Shown: positions 22,890 through 34,447, numbered from the stretch's first letter. The stretch is 64,000 nucleotides of DNA from Torreya grandis (GCA_037957365.1 JARHVA010004807.1:310001-374000), one strand, 5' to 3'. Notes: a model not told the origin generated them from the letters alone. Numbers and translations are program-made.

Positions 22890-24802
22890 TCAATCCTGAA
22901 GACCAACCACCACACAACATATGATGCTACACCTGTCATCCAAGTAACCTGCCACATCCAAACCTACAACTCCATGTAGTGAAGACCTTGACACTGCATA
23001 ACATGTTAACCTTCTACTAGTCCCTCTCAAATACCTAAGAATCCACTGAACTGCCCTCCAGTACTCCTTCCCCAAATTGACTCCATACTTTCTGACAACT
23101 CCCACTGCTTGGGAAAACTCAGGTCTACACTAGACCTCATGTGATTTCGAACACTATTCTAAGCTAAGCTTGAACTGTCCAGCCCTTGGTGTGCTTTCTG
23201 ATTCTGCATCCTGCTTCTTGAACCCCACCAACACCATCTTCACATCAGCTCCCACTAGAGACAAAATCTCCATGTCTCTTATGCCAAAGAATTTCACTGC
23301 TCCCAAATTCTCCATGACATACCTCTGAACTAACCTTACCCTTAGCTCAGCAAATCCCTGTATGTACAAACTTGCTAGCAAATCACACACATATAATAAC
23401 TAGATAATGTCGCGACTCATCATCCACCTGGTAAGATAAACACAATGGTTATACTGACATTGACAAAAGCTCTGCTTTGTCATCCACCTGGTACCACCTG
23501 TCAGCCCTATACCACTGTCCTGTAGCTTCTTCAAGACCATATACCTTGGCCTTCCATCTCACGTATCCATCCACTCTCTTCTTTAACTTAGGAATCCATC
23601 CATCTCTTAGTGCTTTCTTCCAGCTGACAACTCCACCAACAAATACCTGCTTGGTTCTTCTCCAAGGACTCACACTCCTCATCCATGCCAAGCTCCCACT
23701 ATATCTGGATTCTACCTGCATTGCCTCTTCACGTCTTCCTAGTTCTTGACCATCAATAAGCAATATAAAGAAGGTGAATAATGAATATGAGGTTCACTTA
23801 CCCTTTCAGTCCTCCATATGAGCGTTTGAGACCTTTTTGATAGCTTGTTGTCCGCCCACCATCCGTTCCAGTGACCGATCTCGATCATCTCCCAGTCTGC
23901 ATCTGATCAATGTCGATTCCCTGCACTGACCCTGACTGCCGACGTCATTTCCCTGGTCGACACTGGTATCCCTTCTACCGACATCAGTTCTTGTATGACC
24001 GACGTCGATCTTCCTATTGCCGATGTCGATTACTGTCTGACCGACGCTGGTACTTGTGTTCGCCTGTGAGTGATAACTTTTTACCCGCGAGCTCTCCATG
24101 GATCAAAACCCTGTTCAAATCAACACAGCCTTGCTCAGAATAATTCAGTCCCCTCCACTGATCTCTGTCCACCATCTCCTCCATGAACACCAAGGCTTTC
24201 CAGTTCTTAAGTTTATCAAAAACATCTGTCTTCCACTTAAGAACATGCATTCTCCTCCTACATATGTGACCAAGCCTACAAAGCCACATCTCTGGAACAA
24301 AAGGTGAATCAGTAATATAAGTAAATAGATAAAGGATACCTACTTTCTTACCACCATCTAATTCAAGTGCATCCGCTGTGAGAGTTACAGTGCATCTCCC
24401 ATCACCCAACTTTCTTGAAGAAATTAGACTCATCTCCAAGACTGGAACCTGCATGACCTTCTTCAACACCTATGTGTTATCTGTCTGCAATTTCAGCTTC
24501 ACTTACCCTTCGTCAATAATCTGACAAGGCTCACCAACCCCTAAATAAATCTCTCTAAAGTCTCCAAAGACATACCCATGAAAAGATGCTCTATTTCGGG
24601 TTGCATGGAAAGAGGCAAAAGAATCTGTAAACAAAGATTCTACTTTATCTAGAGCAACCTGTGCAACATCCCCTGCAACATCTGCTTCTACACGCTGATC
24701 TTCTACCGACCAACAATCTCATTTTCCTTGCTCTTTCTTTCCATCAATCAAACCATTCATGCTATTCAGTTTCTCCATTCGTAACTTACTTTCTTCTGCC
24801 AT
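22890..24802 (-). pseudogene. Copia gag-pol remnant (protease, pre-integrase, RT pieces, RNase H)
   Basis: The ATG at 24,802 opens MAEESKLRMEKLNSMNGLID, then most of gag is missing. The protease follows with DSFASFHA (family DSGASxH, Gly lost) and VGEPCQIIDEG, then VPVLEMSLISSRKLGDGRCT. GAG-pre-integrase text is FVPEMWLCRLGHICRRRMHV (near 24,295-24,240). The integrase core is absent. At 23,763-23,449 a VYGLEEATGQWY motif corresponds to RT 'LYGLKQAPRQWY'. MENLGAVKFFGI (23,310-23,275) matches 'MKDLGAxKxxLGM', and NLGKEYWRAVQWILRYLRGT (about 23,080-23,020) matches 'NPGKEHWxAVKWILRYLRGT'. The catalytic YVDD segment is not seen. The copy therefore keeps the borders of the domains with several internal deletions and could move only with help. 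Confidence 0.85.
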
Positions 24803-24942
24803 TGCTATACTCCCACTCAATCTGAAACCCCTGTGAGTGACCTGTAATCAACAAACACTACCAGATCTGAACCACCTGTTAGTCAACCCAACCAAAAGCT
24901 CTGATACCAACTTGATGGTATCAGCTCTTGAACCTACAACCA

Positions 24943-24955
24943 GGTTCTGATACCA
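24943..24955 (-). promoter_or_regulatory. Primer binding site of the copia element
   Basis: The minus strand reads TGGTATCAGAACC three bases after the LTR end. This is one base away from the initiator-Met PBS TGGTATCAGAGCC used by most plant copia elements. A second copy, TTGGTATCAGAGC, lies about 45 bp further inside (near 24,911-24,898) with a partial third between, so the PBS region has been duplicated. Confidence 0.9.
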
Positions 24956-24958
24956 ACT

Positions 24959-25895
24959 TGTCAGGATCTTACTCCACCAATTAGAGCACATATGATTACC
25001 TCTTGTATTAGCAACTAAACACGAAATTTAACTAGAATGAATAAGTAACTAGAAATATGAAACAACACAGGAATATGAGAGACAATACACAATTGTATTA
25101 ATAATCACTCAGAAGAAAATACAATAAAGAAGATGCCACTTCTTCTTCCACCTCAAAGGCTCGCCACACCTCAAGACCTTCTTCCCTCTCTCTCTCGGTC
25201 CCAACACACAACTCCAATATAGAATTGTTATTCACCTCCACCAGTCAGAAACAACGCTGCCAGTACACCAAGTACACAACCATACTCCAAGTAGATCCCC
25301 TGCTCTCTGCTACTACCTGCAAATCACTAGACCTTACTCACCATTGTAGATCTCCAAAAAAAGCCATGCTCACCTGTTGACCAAGATCATACAAACACGA
25401 AGAACCCTTCTGATTCTCCAAACCAGCACCCACACTTGGTACTGTGGCGCTAGGAGGAACACACCATTGCTCTCCTCTCTCTGAAGGAGCTTATTTTGCT
25501 CTCTTACTTTCTAGCACTCTAAGTTTACAATACAACCCATGAGTCTATATATAGATCTCATGCTTACAATAATTAGACTATCTTAATTACAATAATTAGA
25601 CACGCAACTCAAGACTACAACTAGCCTTTAACATTCAAACTAACAGTCCAAAAATAGACTCTCCAGAATCAACATGCAAACTACATGTTCACGTACAGGC
25701 TGCCGATGTCGGCACCTCTCCGATCGATGTCAGCTAACTGGTAACTGACATCGGTTGCTTCCTCACTGCTATCTGACTGATGTCGGTTGATCAGACCGAC
25801 GTCAGTTTCCTTGCAACTCATTCTGCAACTCTCTGTAACCTCCGTAACTCCTCATGTTTGCATCCTGGTGAAGCTTTTAGCTCCACAACCTAACA
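24959..25895 (-). repeat. 5' LTR of the copia element
   Basis: 937 bp. It carries the minus-strand promoter with TATA motif CTATATATAG near 25,553-25,544. It ends in TGACA at 24,959, next to the PBS. It differs from the left LTR mainly by transitions, several within the GACGTC motif cluster at 25,700-25,810. Confidence 0.95.
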
Positions 25896-25900
25896 ACATT
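25896..25900. repeat. Target-site duplication ACATT, right
   Basis: Second copy of the five-base duplication. The LINE endonuclease reading resumes immediately after it. Confidence 0.93.
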
Positions 25901-28900
25901 GGTGTGGACTTGAGGTCTAATTGGATCATTAGAGGATATTTTGACTCAAGATTGGATGCCTCTGAAAATAAAGGTGGTGATATTGGAGATAATGGTAACC
26001 TTCATTTTCATAAGTTTGTGGATAGGATGGAGCTACGAGATTTAAGAACCAAAAAAGGATGGTTCCCATGGAATAATAGACAAAAAGGAAAGGACCTTAT
26101 CCTAGAGTGGCTGGATAGATTTACCACATATAAAAATTGGATGGAATGTAATTATATAATAAATACATAAGTCCTCAACACATTAGGATTTGATCCTTGG
26201 CTGATATCCCTTCACATCGAACAAGAGGTAAAGCTTATACGATACTCTTTTACATTTGAAAAAATGTGGCGGGAACATCCAAAGTTTTAATATATTTTTA
26301 TGAAACAATGGAATGCCCCAAAAAAATAAATGGAATTAAGATGTATCAATTTTCTCATAAGCTTAAGGATATTATGGTTTCCTTGAATAATTGGAATCAA
26401 CATTCTATTGAAAATATTTTCTATGAAAAAAAGACTTGAAACAAGAAGTGAGCTCATTCAAAAGCAAATAATGGATGGATTTAACTCGAATAACCTTGTG
26501 GAAGAAGAAGAGGAAGTAGAGAATAAATTATAAGATATTTATAAAAAATAAAAAATTTATTGGAAACAAAAATCCAGAGTTAGATAGCTTATGGAAGGTG
26601 ACAATAATACAAAGTTTTTCCACCTTTCTTATAAAATCATGAGACAACATAATTACATCAAGAAGCTAGAACCTTTATGAGGCATCATTTTAGATAATCC
26701 CTAAGAAATCAGAGAGTACATGTTAAAATACTTGGAAAATATTTTTAAGGAAGAAGATTCAAATAATCAAATGGACAAAGAAATTTTCTTCAATCATATC
26801 CCACATATAGTTACCACTTAGGATAGTTAAAAACAGATGGATTGTGTCTTTCTTAAATAAGTCAAAGAAGCTCTCTTTGGTATGGCAGGAGACAATTCAC
26901 TAGGTCCGGATCGTTTCCCTACACTTTGTTTTACCACCTATGGGACATGATAGGAGAAGATATCAGAGAAGTAGTCCAAGAATCCAAAGATTCTAAGACT
27001 ATACTCAGAGTCTGAAATACTACATTCCTTGCTTTCATTATTAAAATAATTGGTTATATATCCCCACAATATTTCTTACCAATATCCCTTTGTAATACTA
27101 TTTATAAGATAATAATGAAAAATATATTGAACATGCTTCAAAAACTCCACCCCAAACTTATTTCAAAGGAATAAGGTGGATTTGTGAAGGGTAGACAAAC
27201 CATAGATGGCATCATTATTGTTCATGAAATTATTCACTCTTTTCATGCCAATAAAATAAAATAGTTTGTTATCAATTTGGATATATCCAAATCTTGTGAT
27301 AAATTTAATTGGTCCTTTCTATATGGGATTCTATAAATATTCGATTTGTAAATGACTGCAAAAGAAGGATTAAAAATTGTTATTATTTACCTTAGTTCTT
27401 TGTGATGATTAATGGCTCTCTGGAAGGATTCTTTCATTCTCATAAATTTCTTAGACAAGGTGACCCAATGTTCCCCTATTTATTCACCCTCATGACTAAG
27501 GCTCTTGGAATGTGTTTTAAATCTCTTAAATAAGAAGGTAGAATAAAAGGCATTCAAGCAACATCAAAGGAGACTTCCCACTCTCACAGGCAATTTATGG
27601 ATGACACTATGTTGTTCTCTTCACCCACTCTTCAAGAATTTAGATAAATTAGGGATATGTTGAATAGTTATGAAAAAGCCTCGGGATAATCTATCAATAG
27701 AATTAAATTGAAAATCTTCTTTATAACCATCACTCTGAAGCTTCAAAACTTCATATGAAGAATCTTTTGTTACGAAAAAGTGAGTCTTGCAGACACATTT
27801 ATAGGATTTCCTATCTTCAAAGGCATCGGAAAAAAGACTATGTGGATTAAAAATATTGATAAAATTTGTAATAAATTGAATAACTAAAAAGGCAAGCATT
27901 TAACTGACGAGGGTAGACTCACCCTTGTTAAAGTGGTTCTTCAAGCTACCCCAATTAATTTCATTTTCCCTAATGATTGCACCCTTAGGGATAACAAATG
28001 AAATTGATAAAATCCTCATTAATTTTCTCTATCAAGGATCAAATGAGTCAATTAAATTGCATCTTCTAGCATGGGAGGCTCTTTACAAACTTCTCAATCA
28101 GAGAGGAGGGTGAATTAGATATATTAGAGAGTTTAACTTAACACTAAATGCCAAATTGGTTTGGAGAATCAATATAAGTATTAAATAATAGAGTAACATT
28201 CTCAAGGAAAAATACTCGGATAATGGAAACACAAATAGAATTTTCACTGCTAAGGATCTTCCTTCACAATTAGCATTTTGGAAAATTATCTAGCAAGCTA
28301 AAGAGATTATTTTGAAAGGCCTCTTCAAAAAGTGGAAAATGGCACCTATTCAAATTTTTTGGAAGATATATGGCTTACTAAACAACCTTTGAAAATGGAC
28401 CCAAGCCTAGATAACATCAGTAGAGAAATTAAAATTCAATGGGAACACAAAGTAATAGATTACTAGATTGAAAGTACTATAGAAGGTTATAGTAATAGAT
28501 AATGAAAAACCTTTCAAATATAAGATATAAATAAAGGAAAATCACACAATAAGTTAAATAAACTCGTCCAAGGATTTCAAGTCCCTTGGAGCTCTAAACA
28601 AGAATCTTTGAAATGGGATAAAAAAAAGTACAAGATTATACACGATGAAAGAAGGATACGACTCGTAGATTACCACACATCTTATTGGGGAAAACTATGG
28701 AGCTCAAAATTGTGGTTAAAATCTAATGATTTTCTATGGTTGGCAATGCATCAAAAGATTTTAACTAGGGAACATCTAAAAAAGAAAGGTTTTAAGGGAC
28801 CTACAAGGCATGTCATGTGTTATAACAATATCAAGGATGTGAATCACCTCCCTCTTCAATGCAAGTATGCAACTTGGATTTGGAATAAAATAATTAAAAT

Positions 28901-29700
28901 GTTCAATCTGAGTTGGGCCCTGAATCCTCTCTTCCTAACCATTTTCATTCTTGGAAGTGCAATCTTAAACTTAACCTTTTAAAGAATATACAAGACATGG
29001 GTCCAAGTTTTATAACCTGTAAAATTTGGCTCAAAATAAATACCATAATCTTTGATGAGAAAAGAAGGCACAAACATTAGGAACATATTTGGAAATAAAT
29101 CAAAAGCAATATTCTCAATGTGGTTTTAACAATTGAGAAGATTAAAAATAAGGAGGCAAACCCAGAAAAACTAAAGATTCTATAGAACTAGAAAACCATA
29201 AGAGGACACTTTGACAAGCTAAAGCTTGACAATAATAAAATAAAAAATGTGGAGAGAGAAGTATAAAATGGACCAATCTAGAACACACTTGGTTCAAAAT
29301 TAATTTTGATGGTGTGTCAAAATAAAACCCTAGTGAATCTAGAGTAGTGGCCCTAATTTAAAACCCTAGCTGAGATTATGGCGTTTACCACTGCTTACAC
29401 TAGGATAAACTCCAACAATGTTGTGAAAGTGGAAGCCTAATTTTGGGACTAAAATTATCCTTGGAAATTGATCTCTATAATATTATCATTACTAAAACCT
29501 TGGATTGTCCTAGAAATTAACATTAGATAATTGAAAGTATAATTTAATAAGCAAAATAACTTTAAAAAAAAAATTACTAGAGTAAAAACTTATCATTTAT
29601 TTAGAGAGGGAAATTGTGTTTCCGATTGGCTCACCAACTTTGGTCTTATTCTATGTATAATTTATGAAAAAGGTAATACGCATGACATGATGTTCAATAG
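25901..29700 (+). pseudogene. LINE-2 ORF2, rest (endonuclease end, RT, zf-RVT, RNase H)
   Basis: After the copia insertion the frame resumes with DSRLDASENKGGD and FVDRMELRDLRTKKGWFPWN (about 25,940-26,075), the C-terminal half of the endonuclease. LMEGDNNTKFFHLSYK (near 26,590) precedes RT. RT motifs are NSLGPDRFPTLCF (near 26,895), FVKGRQTIDGIIIVHEII (near 27,180), FVINLDISKSCDKFNW (near 27,265), FRQGDPMFPYLFTLM (near 27,450) and FMDDTMLFSS (near 27,595), where the usual FADD reads FMDD. The zf-RVT domain is open at 28,608-28,982 (LWLAMHQKILTREHLKKKGF). RNase H lies at 29,280-29,690 (FKINFDGVSK, then REGNCVSDWLTNFGL). Stops are frequent, so it is a pseudogene. Confidence 0.92.
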
Positions 29701-30240
29701 GCATATTAAAGGTTTAAAATCCATTATTCAAAAATAATGTTGAGGCTTCTAATTTGGTATTGTGTGATCCCTATTCTAGAGGGCTTTCTAAGTGTTCTTT
29801 GTGAGGGAATTTGGCAAGTTATTTTTTAGTCTTATGACTTACTTTTTCCACTCCTTCTTTTTCAGGCTACTCAAACTTCACTTCTTCATGTTGGTTTCCC
29901 TTTTCTTCTACTTTTTAACTAGAGGCTAACTTTTCCCTCTATTTATAGTGGTTTTAGAAACTTTCCCATATCTTAGAATGTAGTGTTTTATCCTTTTATT
30001 TTGTTGGTTGAGTGAAAGCTAATTCATCTCATTCATTCCCCTTAAATGTTGTTGATTCTCTTCCATCTCCTTTTCTCCATGAATATAGCTCTCTTTCTTC
30101 CAGGTTCATTTGCATTATTTATTGAACTGCTTGTTCACTAGGATTATTTTTAAAATGGAATCCGAATGTTACCTAATTGCCTGAGGGAGGTGGTGGAAGA
30201 AATAGAAAACCAACAGGTTACTTATAAAAAAAGGATGTGT
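29701..30240 (+). other. LINE-2 3' untranslated region
   Basis: T-rich, non-coding sequence after RNase H ends in GGTTACTTATAAAAAAAGG near 30,215-30,233. Unlike LINE-1 and LINE-3 it holds no further ORF, so LINE-2 belongs to a different L1 lineage. Confidence 0.5.
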
Positions 30241-30255
30241 TTTCTAGTGAGATAA

Positions 30256-30282
30256 AACCCAATTCACTTTTAGAATTGGGTT
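30256..30282. repeat. Perfect 10-bp hairpin
   Basis: AACCCAATTC, 7-base loop, GAATTGGGTT. It lies just outside the LINE-2 3' end and before an AT-only island. Confidence 0.85.
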
Positions 30283-30384
30283 AATACAATAAACTTGAAT
30301 CATTGTTCGATTTAGGTTGATTCTTTATTGTTCTATGTGTGTTACACATCGATCTTGAAGCATTTATTTTTTAAAAAAATTTAT

Positions 30385-30604
30385 ACTTATAAAAAATATA
30401 TTAATATATATAATAAATAATAATATAATATAATAATAGTTAATAATTTTATAATAGTATAATATATATTTTAAAATTATATATACTATTATACATATTT
30501 TATATAATATAATTTATAAATATTATTATAAAATAAAAATTCATAATTTATAAATATTAATATTATATTATATCATTTTTATTAATATAATATTATATAA
30601 TAAT
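30385..30604. repeat. AT-only island between two LINEs
   Basis: About 220 bp made almost only of A and T, of the ATAATATAATATTATA type. It separates LINE-2 from the next LINE. A similar island lies at 32,812-32,990. Confidence 0.85.
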
Positions 30605-30635
30605 TGCCCCCTCCTACCAGGCTACTCTAGACATG

Positions 30636-31130
30636 AGTCTCACAAAATGGGAATGCCCATCTAAGGAGTGGTTGAAGCTAAATTTTAATGGAACATCTAA
30701 AGGAAATCCTAGTAAGGTAGGGGGTGGTGGAGTCATCAAGGACGAGTCAAGGACTGTAATTGTTATCTATACAAGGCCAATAGGAATCCAATCTGACCAT
30801 GTTATCGAGGCCGAAGTTACCCTTTGGGCATCCAACTAGTTGTCCAGCTAAATATTCCCAAACTAGATATAGAAGGGGAATCATTCAAAATCCTAAAGGC
30901 CCTATCAAAAAAAATTAAACTATCCCACATAATCAACCAAATCATAGTCAACACCAGATGTCTCCTTTGTTAAACCAAGTGTACAATTTCACACATCTTC
31001 TAAAAAGTAAACACGGTGGTAGACACCCTTACAAATATGGGTGTACTCAACTCAAAACTCTCCACATGGATCATACCCCTCAACATCCCCTCCCATATAT
31101 ACCCCTTGATCAATAATTATTTACACCTTC
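30636..31130 (+). pseudogene. LINE-3 RNase H domain
   Basis: The open frame 30,633-30,839 reads WLKLNFNGTSKGNPSKVGGG then GVIKDE, the first strand of plant LINE RNase H. It continues SDHVIEAEVTLWAS. After a stop, IEGESFKILKALSKKIKL and finally VVDTLTNMGVLNSKLS match the end of the domain, where the family has 'ADxLANMG'. Compared with LINE-1 RNase H, the GTSKGNP and NMGV segments are the same. Confidence 0.88.
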
Positions 31131-31439
31131 AAGCCCCCAAAGCCTATAGTGTGGGTGCACATGAAAAAAATAATCATGATTAAGCAAAGGTTAAACCACA
31201 CTTTGTGTCATAATAATGACACCAAATTTGAATCTAATTATGAAACACATCATGTCAAAAAGGCTCCTATAAATGACTATAGAATAAAATAAAATATTAT
31301 AAATTTCAACTACTATTAAGCCCATGGTAACTTTCAATGTTTAAGCAGAAACAAGATCAACAGTATGGGAGGAGATCAGGACTACTACGAACTAATTTCT
31401 TATGTATAAGTTCAAACAAACTAAAAAGTGTGGATAAAT

Positions 31440-32460
31440 TTGAGAAAGGGTGGACTCATAGAGTTTATGCTCAAAATTGAAGTGCATGACAAAATATTAG
31501 CTAGGGATTTCATGGCAGGCTATAAATAATGCCATGTTGTCTTTAGGGGAGTCGGTGTGGAATTCCTGAAAGAATTCATTAGGGATGTCGCCAGCATATC
31601 TTATGAAGGCACTAAGGCATTCAAATATAAGAGGAAAAAATAATATCTCATGCATGCCTTCTTTGAGATGGATATCATCTTCCAAACAAACAAGAAGGGA
31701 TTTCTCAAGATTGATATTCTACAGAGATGGCCAGATGTCTACTTACAGGTAATGCACTACTTGAATTTGGAAGGAAAGTTCACTCATATCTTTTTGCACC
31801 ATTTCCTATTGTCAAATAATTTTAAATAACATCATATTAGTTTTCCATATTATCTCCTTATGTCACTAGAATCCACAGTCCTATCCTTCCAAGAAAAAGT
31901 CACTGCAGACATAATCCACCAAGGATTAATTTTCATGTTCACTAAAAGAGTGACCCCCATGAGGAGCCAAGAAATTCATATGGTGTAAATTATTAAGGAG
32001 AATAACTCTGATAAGGAGAACTTAGTTGAGGGTACAAAGGATGAGGCCTCTCCTTCCACCCACCCAACTCACCCATGGTAGGGTGGGAAGAAGGACAAAA
32101 GGAAATCTTGAGACTCTTCTCCCCTAGATAAGAGCTTGGGAAAGAAGGTCAATATAAGTGTCCAGTTCCCCCAAGGTGTCAAAAACCCTAAATTTAAAAT
32201 TCATGATTTAAAAGTGGTAGAGGTATGGAAGAGGGATGATGATTCGGCTTGGCTTTCAGAGAGATACTAGCAGAAGTTGGTAGAGTTCCATGACAATCTG
32301 TATAAATTGGGTAGCAGCTAGTGTAACTTATGGAACAATAGAAAATTTTCAATTAGAAAGTATATGGGTTGAGGGAAGGGATGGGGACCCAAAAATGTTA
32401 GAAAAAAGAAAGTCAAAGGGAACCCCAAAAGGTAAATAAATTTTCGCCATCACCCCGAGG
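31440..32460 (+). pseudogene. LINE-linked ORF3, copy B (unknown family)
   Basis: A few stops interrupt a reading that includes VFRGVGVEFLKEFIRDVAS (about 31,535-31,590), IDILQRWPDVYLQVMHYLNL (about 31,710-31,770), then NLEGKFTHIFLHHFLLSNNF, SFPYYLLMSLESTVLSFQEK and IHQGLIFMFTKRVTP (to about 31,955). The middle aligns with copy A at 15,330-15,160. A Lys/Ser/Pro-rich linker follows (about 32,040-32,160), then KFKIHDLKVVEVWKRDDD and a Trp/Lys-rich end. The order, conserved core then basic linker then charged C-terminus, is the same as in copy A. Function unknown. Confidence 0.6.
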
Positions 32461-32811
32461 AGTTACAACACCATGAAAGGAAAAGTGATGATAGAGAAGG
32501 ATAAAGGCTCAATAGAACACATAAGAAACATGCCAAAAGGCCATGGAACACAAACCAAAGGAATGATAAGTAGTATTGAAAAGAAGAAGACTGGTGGTAG
32601 TAGGAAAGATACCCACTCTAAGGAAATATCACATGTGGGTTTGTGTTTTGGTCTAGTTTTTTTGTCCTTAGTTTGTTGAAACTTTGCTGACTTTTTGTGT
32701 CTGAAGGTCAGGTTGGCCTTGTTACTTTTTGTTTTGTATGTACTTTTTTCATGTTGATATATGGTTTTCAAGTCCTTGTAAAACTTGAGTTAAACCTATC
32801 AAATAAAAAAT

Positions 32812-32990
32812 ATTATATAATTGTTATTATATTATTATATTTAATTGTATAATATTTATAAAATATAATATTTCTAATAATATATAGTAACTATAATACA
32901 ACATAATATTATAATATAATAATAATCTATTATAAATTACTAGAATAATATATTATTAAATTATATTATAATAATAAGTAATATAAATAA
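32812..32990. repeat. AT-only island after LINE-3
   Basis: About 180 bp of almost pure A/T directly after the LINE-3 A-rich tail. The next LINE starts at its right edge. It may have grown from the poly(A)/AT tail. Confidence 0.8.
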
Positions 32991-33439
32991 AATGGCTAGG
33001 GAGTGGGTTTTGTAGTGGGAGCGTTGAAACCCTCAAGGGAAGGACATAGGAAGATTGGACATCAAGACTCAGAAAAGATAGTTATGGTAGGATATCTAGG
33101 ATGGCCAAGGTTTTTTAGATGAACAAGTATGGGAGGAAAATGTTGATGAATTTCTAGAATACCCTCCCATGTGGCCACATGGATATAACAATGGTAGGAG
33201 GGTTGGTTATAGTTTGGATCCAACATAACTTCCATGAAACCTAGAGAGGATTTCTTCAGGGGGTTCCTCCAATCCAAACATCCAAAATTGACAAGAGAGC
33301 GGTGTGTTTTTCTTGAATGGTGGTGTTCAATAATGAATACTTCTAGGAGAGTGTGGTGATCCTAAAATATAGAGGCCTAATTGGAAAATTTATAAGGAAA
33401 TGATTAGCAATAGGGGCAGTGGAGAGCTAGGTAGAGAAA

Positions 33440-34447
33440 TTGGGGCCCTAGATGTAGCAACCATTATTTAATAAAATGTTTCTTCATAGAAAAGAAAATA
33501 AGATCAATATCCTTGGTCAAAGCCCTTGGTTGTTGGATAGTATAGGACTATGGTTGTAAAACTTATCTCTAAAAGTTAACCCTTTGAGTGTAAAGAAAGA
33601 GAAATTCCCAATCTAGGTATGGATGTATGGGCTACCCATGGAGTAATGAAGTGAGAAATACCTAAAATAGATTGGGTTATCAATGGGATAATATATCAAA
33701 ATTGATCCAAAAACCCTAGAAGGAGTTTTAGCCTCCTACGCTCGAGTCTATGTCTTTTGGGACCTAGATGAAGAAATCCTAGAAACCATTTGCATCAAAA
33801 CTTGTGAAGAACTGTTACAAAAAAATATAGATGTTGAAATAATCCCTTTCGGGTGCTACAAATGTAGTGTAGTAGGCCATTTCATAATGTACTATCCTAG
33901 GAAGGTAGGGTGCAATCCATAGGCTCCAACTTGGAATGTTAAACTTGGTCCCTCTTTGGAAGACCAAGTCTCTCTTGATCCTTCTTTTTTGTGTGGTTTG
34001 GAATTGAATGTTGAAGATAAAAGGGGGACTCACCATGGGAGCCACATTTATATCTCAGTAACTATTGCTCTTAAAGAAATATTGGAAGGTGGCAATCATC
34101 TTTCTCTAGATAGAATGTTAAAAGAGTGTAATTTCATCTCGAAGGAGGCTCAAAAACTCTCCTCCCTTATTGCTTTTGAGAAGGAAGGGGTTGAAGAACC
34201 AATTGATCAAAGATCTAGTTTAGATGTAAATGGAATGGTAGGAGACCTAAAAATTTCCCATTTGGTAGAGGATTTTATTGAAAAGGATGAGGAGGAGCTC
34301 AACTCTTCAAAGTGTCTCTCTTTTTCTCAAAAAAATAGCAAACTCTCTAAGTCAAATTTATGGGGACCAAATAAAAGAGGAAGAAAATTGGCTTTCGATC
34401 GTATAGAGGCAAAAGTTTCAACAAGCAATCAAAAATCCATGAATTAA
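33440..34447 (+). pseudogene. LINE-4 ORF1 (DUF4283 / CCHC RNA-binding protein)
   Basis: VWMYGLPMEY (near 33,625) matches the DUF4283 'WVRLYNLPxEYW' segment. YIKIDPKTLEGVLASYARVY (about 33,690-33,750) matches the segment before and including 'YARVCV'. The zinc knuckle reads PFGCYKCSVVGHFIMYYPRK (33,847-33,906): C-x2-C-x4-H is kept and the last Cys is Tyr. The C-terminal 163 codons are open (33,956-34,447), acidic and Ser/Lys-rich (KDEEELNSSKCLSFSQKNSK, then GPNKRGRKLAFDRIEAK). Upstream text (33,000-33,440) is too decayed to fix the start. ORF2 begins about 40 bp after the stop. Confidence 0.78.

Larger units (their letters stand above)
21869..25895 (-). mobile_element. Ty1/copia retrotransposon, internally deleted, with both LTRs and TSD
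   Basis: Two direct LTRs (21,869-22,802 and 24,959-25,895) flank only 2,156 bp, too short for a full gag-pol. On the minus strand the order is 5' LTR (right), PBS, protease, GAG-pre-integrase, RT pieces, RNase H, PPT, 3' LTR (left). The LTRs differ at roughly 35-45 positions by eye (about 95-96% identity), mostly transitions. The surrounding LINE is far more decayed, so this insertion is the younger. It sits in the LINE-2 endonuclease and is flanked by ACATT. Confidence 0.95.
20101..30240 (+). mobile_element. Nearly full-length L1-type LINE split by a copia insertion (LINE-2)
   Basis: The plus strand carries ORF1 (DUF4283-type, about 20,170-21,460) and ORF2 (endonuclease 21,468-21,863 and 25,901-26,200; RT 26,850-27,700; zf-RVT 28,600-28,960; RNase H 29,280-29,690). 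A T-rich 3' UTR without a further ORF runs to about 30,240. A copia element occupies 21,869-25,895. The domain order is that of plant L1 elements. Many stops make it inactive. The exact ends and target duplications were not found. Confidence 0.85.
30605..32815 (+). mobile_element. 5'-truncated LINE tail with RNase H and ORF3 (LINE-3)
   Basis: Plus-strand fragment: RNase H (30,636-31,130), a gap, ORF3 (about 31,440-32,460), and a T-rich 3' UTR ending TATCAAATAAAAAATATT near 32,797-32,815. It has the same plan as LINE-1 at 14.1-16.6 kb on the opposite strand. Its 5' end abuts an AT-only island, as expected for a truncated copy landing in or next to another LINE's tail. Confidence 0.7.

Noticed and set aside
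23477..24307. Plus-strand open frames of 69-90 codons across the copia element
   Set aside because: They are antisense to the RT, pre-integrase and motif-array sequence of the minus-strand copia remnant.
25787..25900. Apparent start of a 127-codon plus-strand ORF in the right LTR
   Set aside because: The first third lies in the copia LTR. Only the part after the ACATT duplication is real LINE endonuclease.
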